From Chloroflexi bacterium CFX4 (GTDB lineage: Bacteria; Chloroflexota; Anaerolineae; Aggregatilineales; UBA2796): DNA of 42,299 nucleotides. Below the pieces are notes generated by a model, which saw nothing but the letters and a program-made list of their open reading frames with translations, was not told the DNA's origin and did no database searches. The DNA lies in contig QWHC01000026.1 of assembly GCA_021404685.1 (NCBI GenBank), positions 1 to 42,299 of the forward strand. The letters run 5' to 3'. Both the position numbers and the translations under genes were made by a program. Positions 41,955-42,299 of the stretch are shown one piece after another; within the stretch, counting starts at the first letter, position 1, and the number at the start of each line of letters is the position of its first letter.

Positions 41955-42100
41955 TGAAACACGGCACATATTGGGTCACAGTGGGTAATCGGACTTCGCC
42001 TGAGCGCTCAGGCGTTACCGTTGCGGGAACAGTGTCGGACTTGCACCGACTTCCCCCGAAGGTTTGGCTAAACCTTGCGCTGTGCATCCGGGCAGCAGCG
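41955..42100 (-). ncRNA. Cobalamin riboswitch
   Basis: The minus strand carries the conserved core: GGGGGAAGTCGGTGCAAGTC, CTGTTCCCGCAACGGTAAC and GAAGTCCGATTACCC (the last two in the order seen in known B12 riboswitches). A GGTTTAGCCAAACC hairpin lies just upstream (42061-42074). Coordinates of both ends are approximate. Coupling to the terminator at 41879-41901 indicates premature termination of btuF-C-D when cobalamin is plentiful. Confidence 0.92.
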
Positions 42101-42120
42101 CCTCTATGACCATATGCTCT

Positions 42121-42149
42121 AGTGTAGCGCGGAACGGCGAGTGAGTCAA
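42121..42149 (-). promoter_or_regulatory. Sigma70-like promoter of the btu operon
   Basis: On the minus strand -35 TTGACT (42144-42149), a 17-nt spacer and -10 TACACT (42121-42126). Initiation would fall about 42112-42115, directly before the riboswitch. Confidence 0.75.
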
Positions 42150-42299
42150 CGGGAGAGGTGCTTCACACACCGTTAGCAGCACTTTTTTTGCCGTCCTCAG
42201 GTTGGCATGGCATGGCACGAATCAGCTTTCCCGACGACAGCAACGCGCTTCTTGTTTGAGGGGTAACTTAGGCTGCGGCACGGAAGTGAACGGGAGGTG
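42150..42299. other. Window end, no gene seen
   Basis: I see no coding region here. A GGGAGGTG at the last 8 bases is a strong ribosome-binding site and hints that a plus-strand gene begins just past the window. Confidence 0.4.

Noticed and set aside
42015..42218. A 67-codon minus-strand frame at the window end
   Set aside because: It covers the btu promoter and the cobalamin riboswitch and has no protein features.
1..42299. Insertion sequences, prophage, integrase or CRISPR-Cas
   Set aside because: No transposase, integrase, phage structural or cas gene and no regularly spaced repeat array was seen on either strand.

Overview
The window looks like a chromosomal segment of a Chloroflexota bacterium, most likely of the Anaerolineae type. 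This is an inference from gene style, not from a marker gene. The signs are Thr/Pro-rich surface proteins joined to WD40 propellers, a Thr/Pro-rich lipoprotein, a very large GT-C-like membrane protein with a DDAY motif, an F420-type (LLM) oxidoreductase and a Rex/cytochrome bd combination. No transposase, phage gene, rRNA or CRISPR array was seen. Genes are tightly packed on both strands, often with 1-13 nt overlaps, and recognisable sigma70-like -10 boxes (TATAAT, often extended TGn) sit in the gaps.

Layout. 1-4.2 kb: PEP carboxylase, an Est30-like alpha/beta hydrolase and a DUF1232 membrane protein. 4.3-5.9 kb (minus): group II truncated haemoglobin, a small membrane protein and a lipoprotein in one operon with a good promoter. 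6.0-7.5 kb: an AT-richer three-gene unit ending in a TIR-domain protein, a candidate uncharacterised defence or signalling module. 7.5-12.3 kb: CBS protein, lgt, rex, mreB, a DUF5519 protein and a DMT transporter. 12.5-15.9 kb: a REC-GAF-PAS-histidine kinase, a DUF2007 protein and a P1 peptidase. 15.9-16.1 kb: a ribbon-helix-helix antitoxin-like fragment without a start codon. 16.2-22.0 kb: LLM oxidoreductase, thioesterase, GT-C-like protein, SDR enzyme and a secreted orphan. 22.0-25.6 kb: cydAB with a Rex- or CRP-like operator, then an orphan OmpR-type regulator.

25.7-38.1 kb is an exopolysaccharide region: a GT2 glycosyltransferase, a WD40 protein and a Wzz/tyrosine-kinase-like protein, then a second unit (CapD-like dehydratase, DegT aminotransferase, initiating sugar transferase, GNAT acyltransferase, methyltransferase), closed by a second, convergent WD40 paralogue. 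38.3-42.3 kb holds tRNA-His(GTG) and a cobalamin-riboswitch-controlled btuF-btuC-btuD importer on the minus strand.

Two themes run across the window. A roughly 35-40 bp palindromic repeat occurs five times, only between genes. Redox and oxygen functions recur (Rex, cytochrome bd, truncated globin), with a Rex/CRP-type site upstream of cydA that may tie rex to cydAB.
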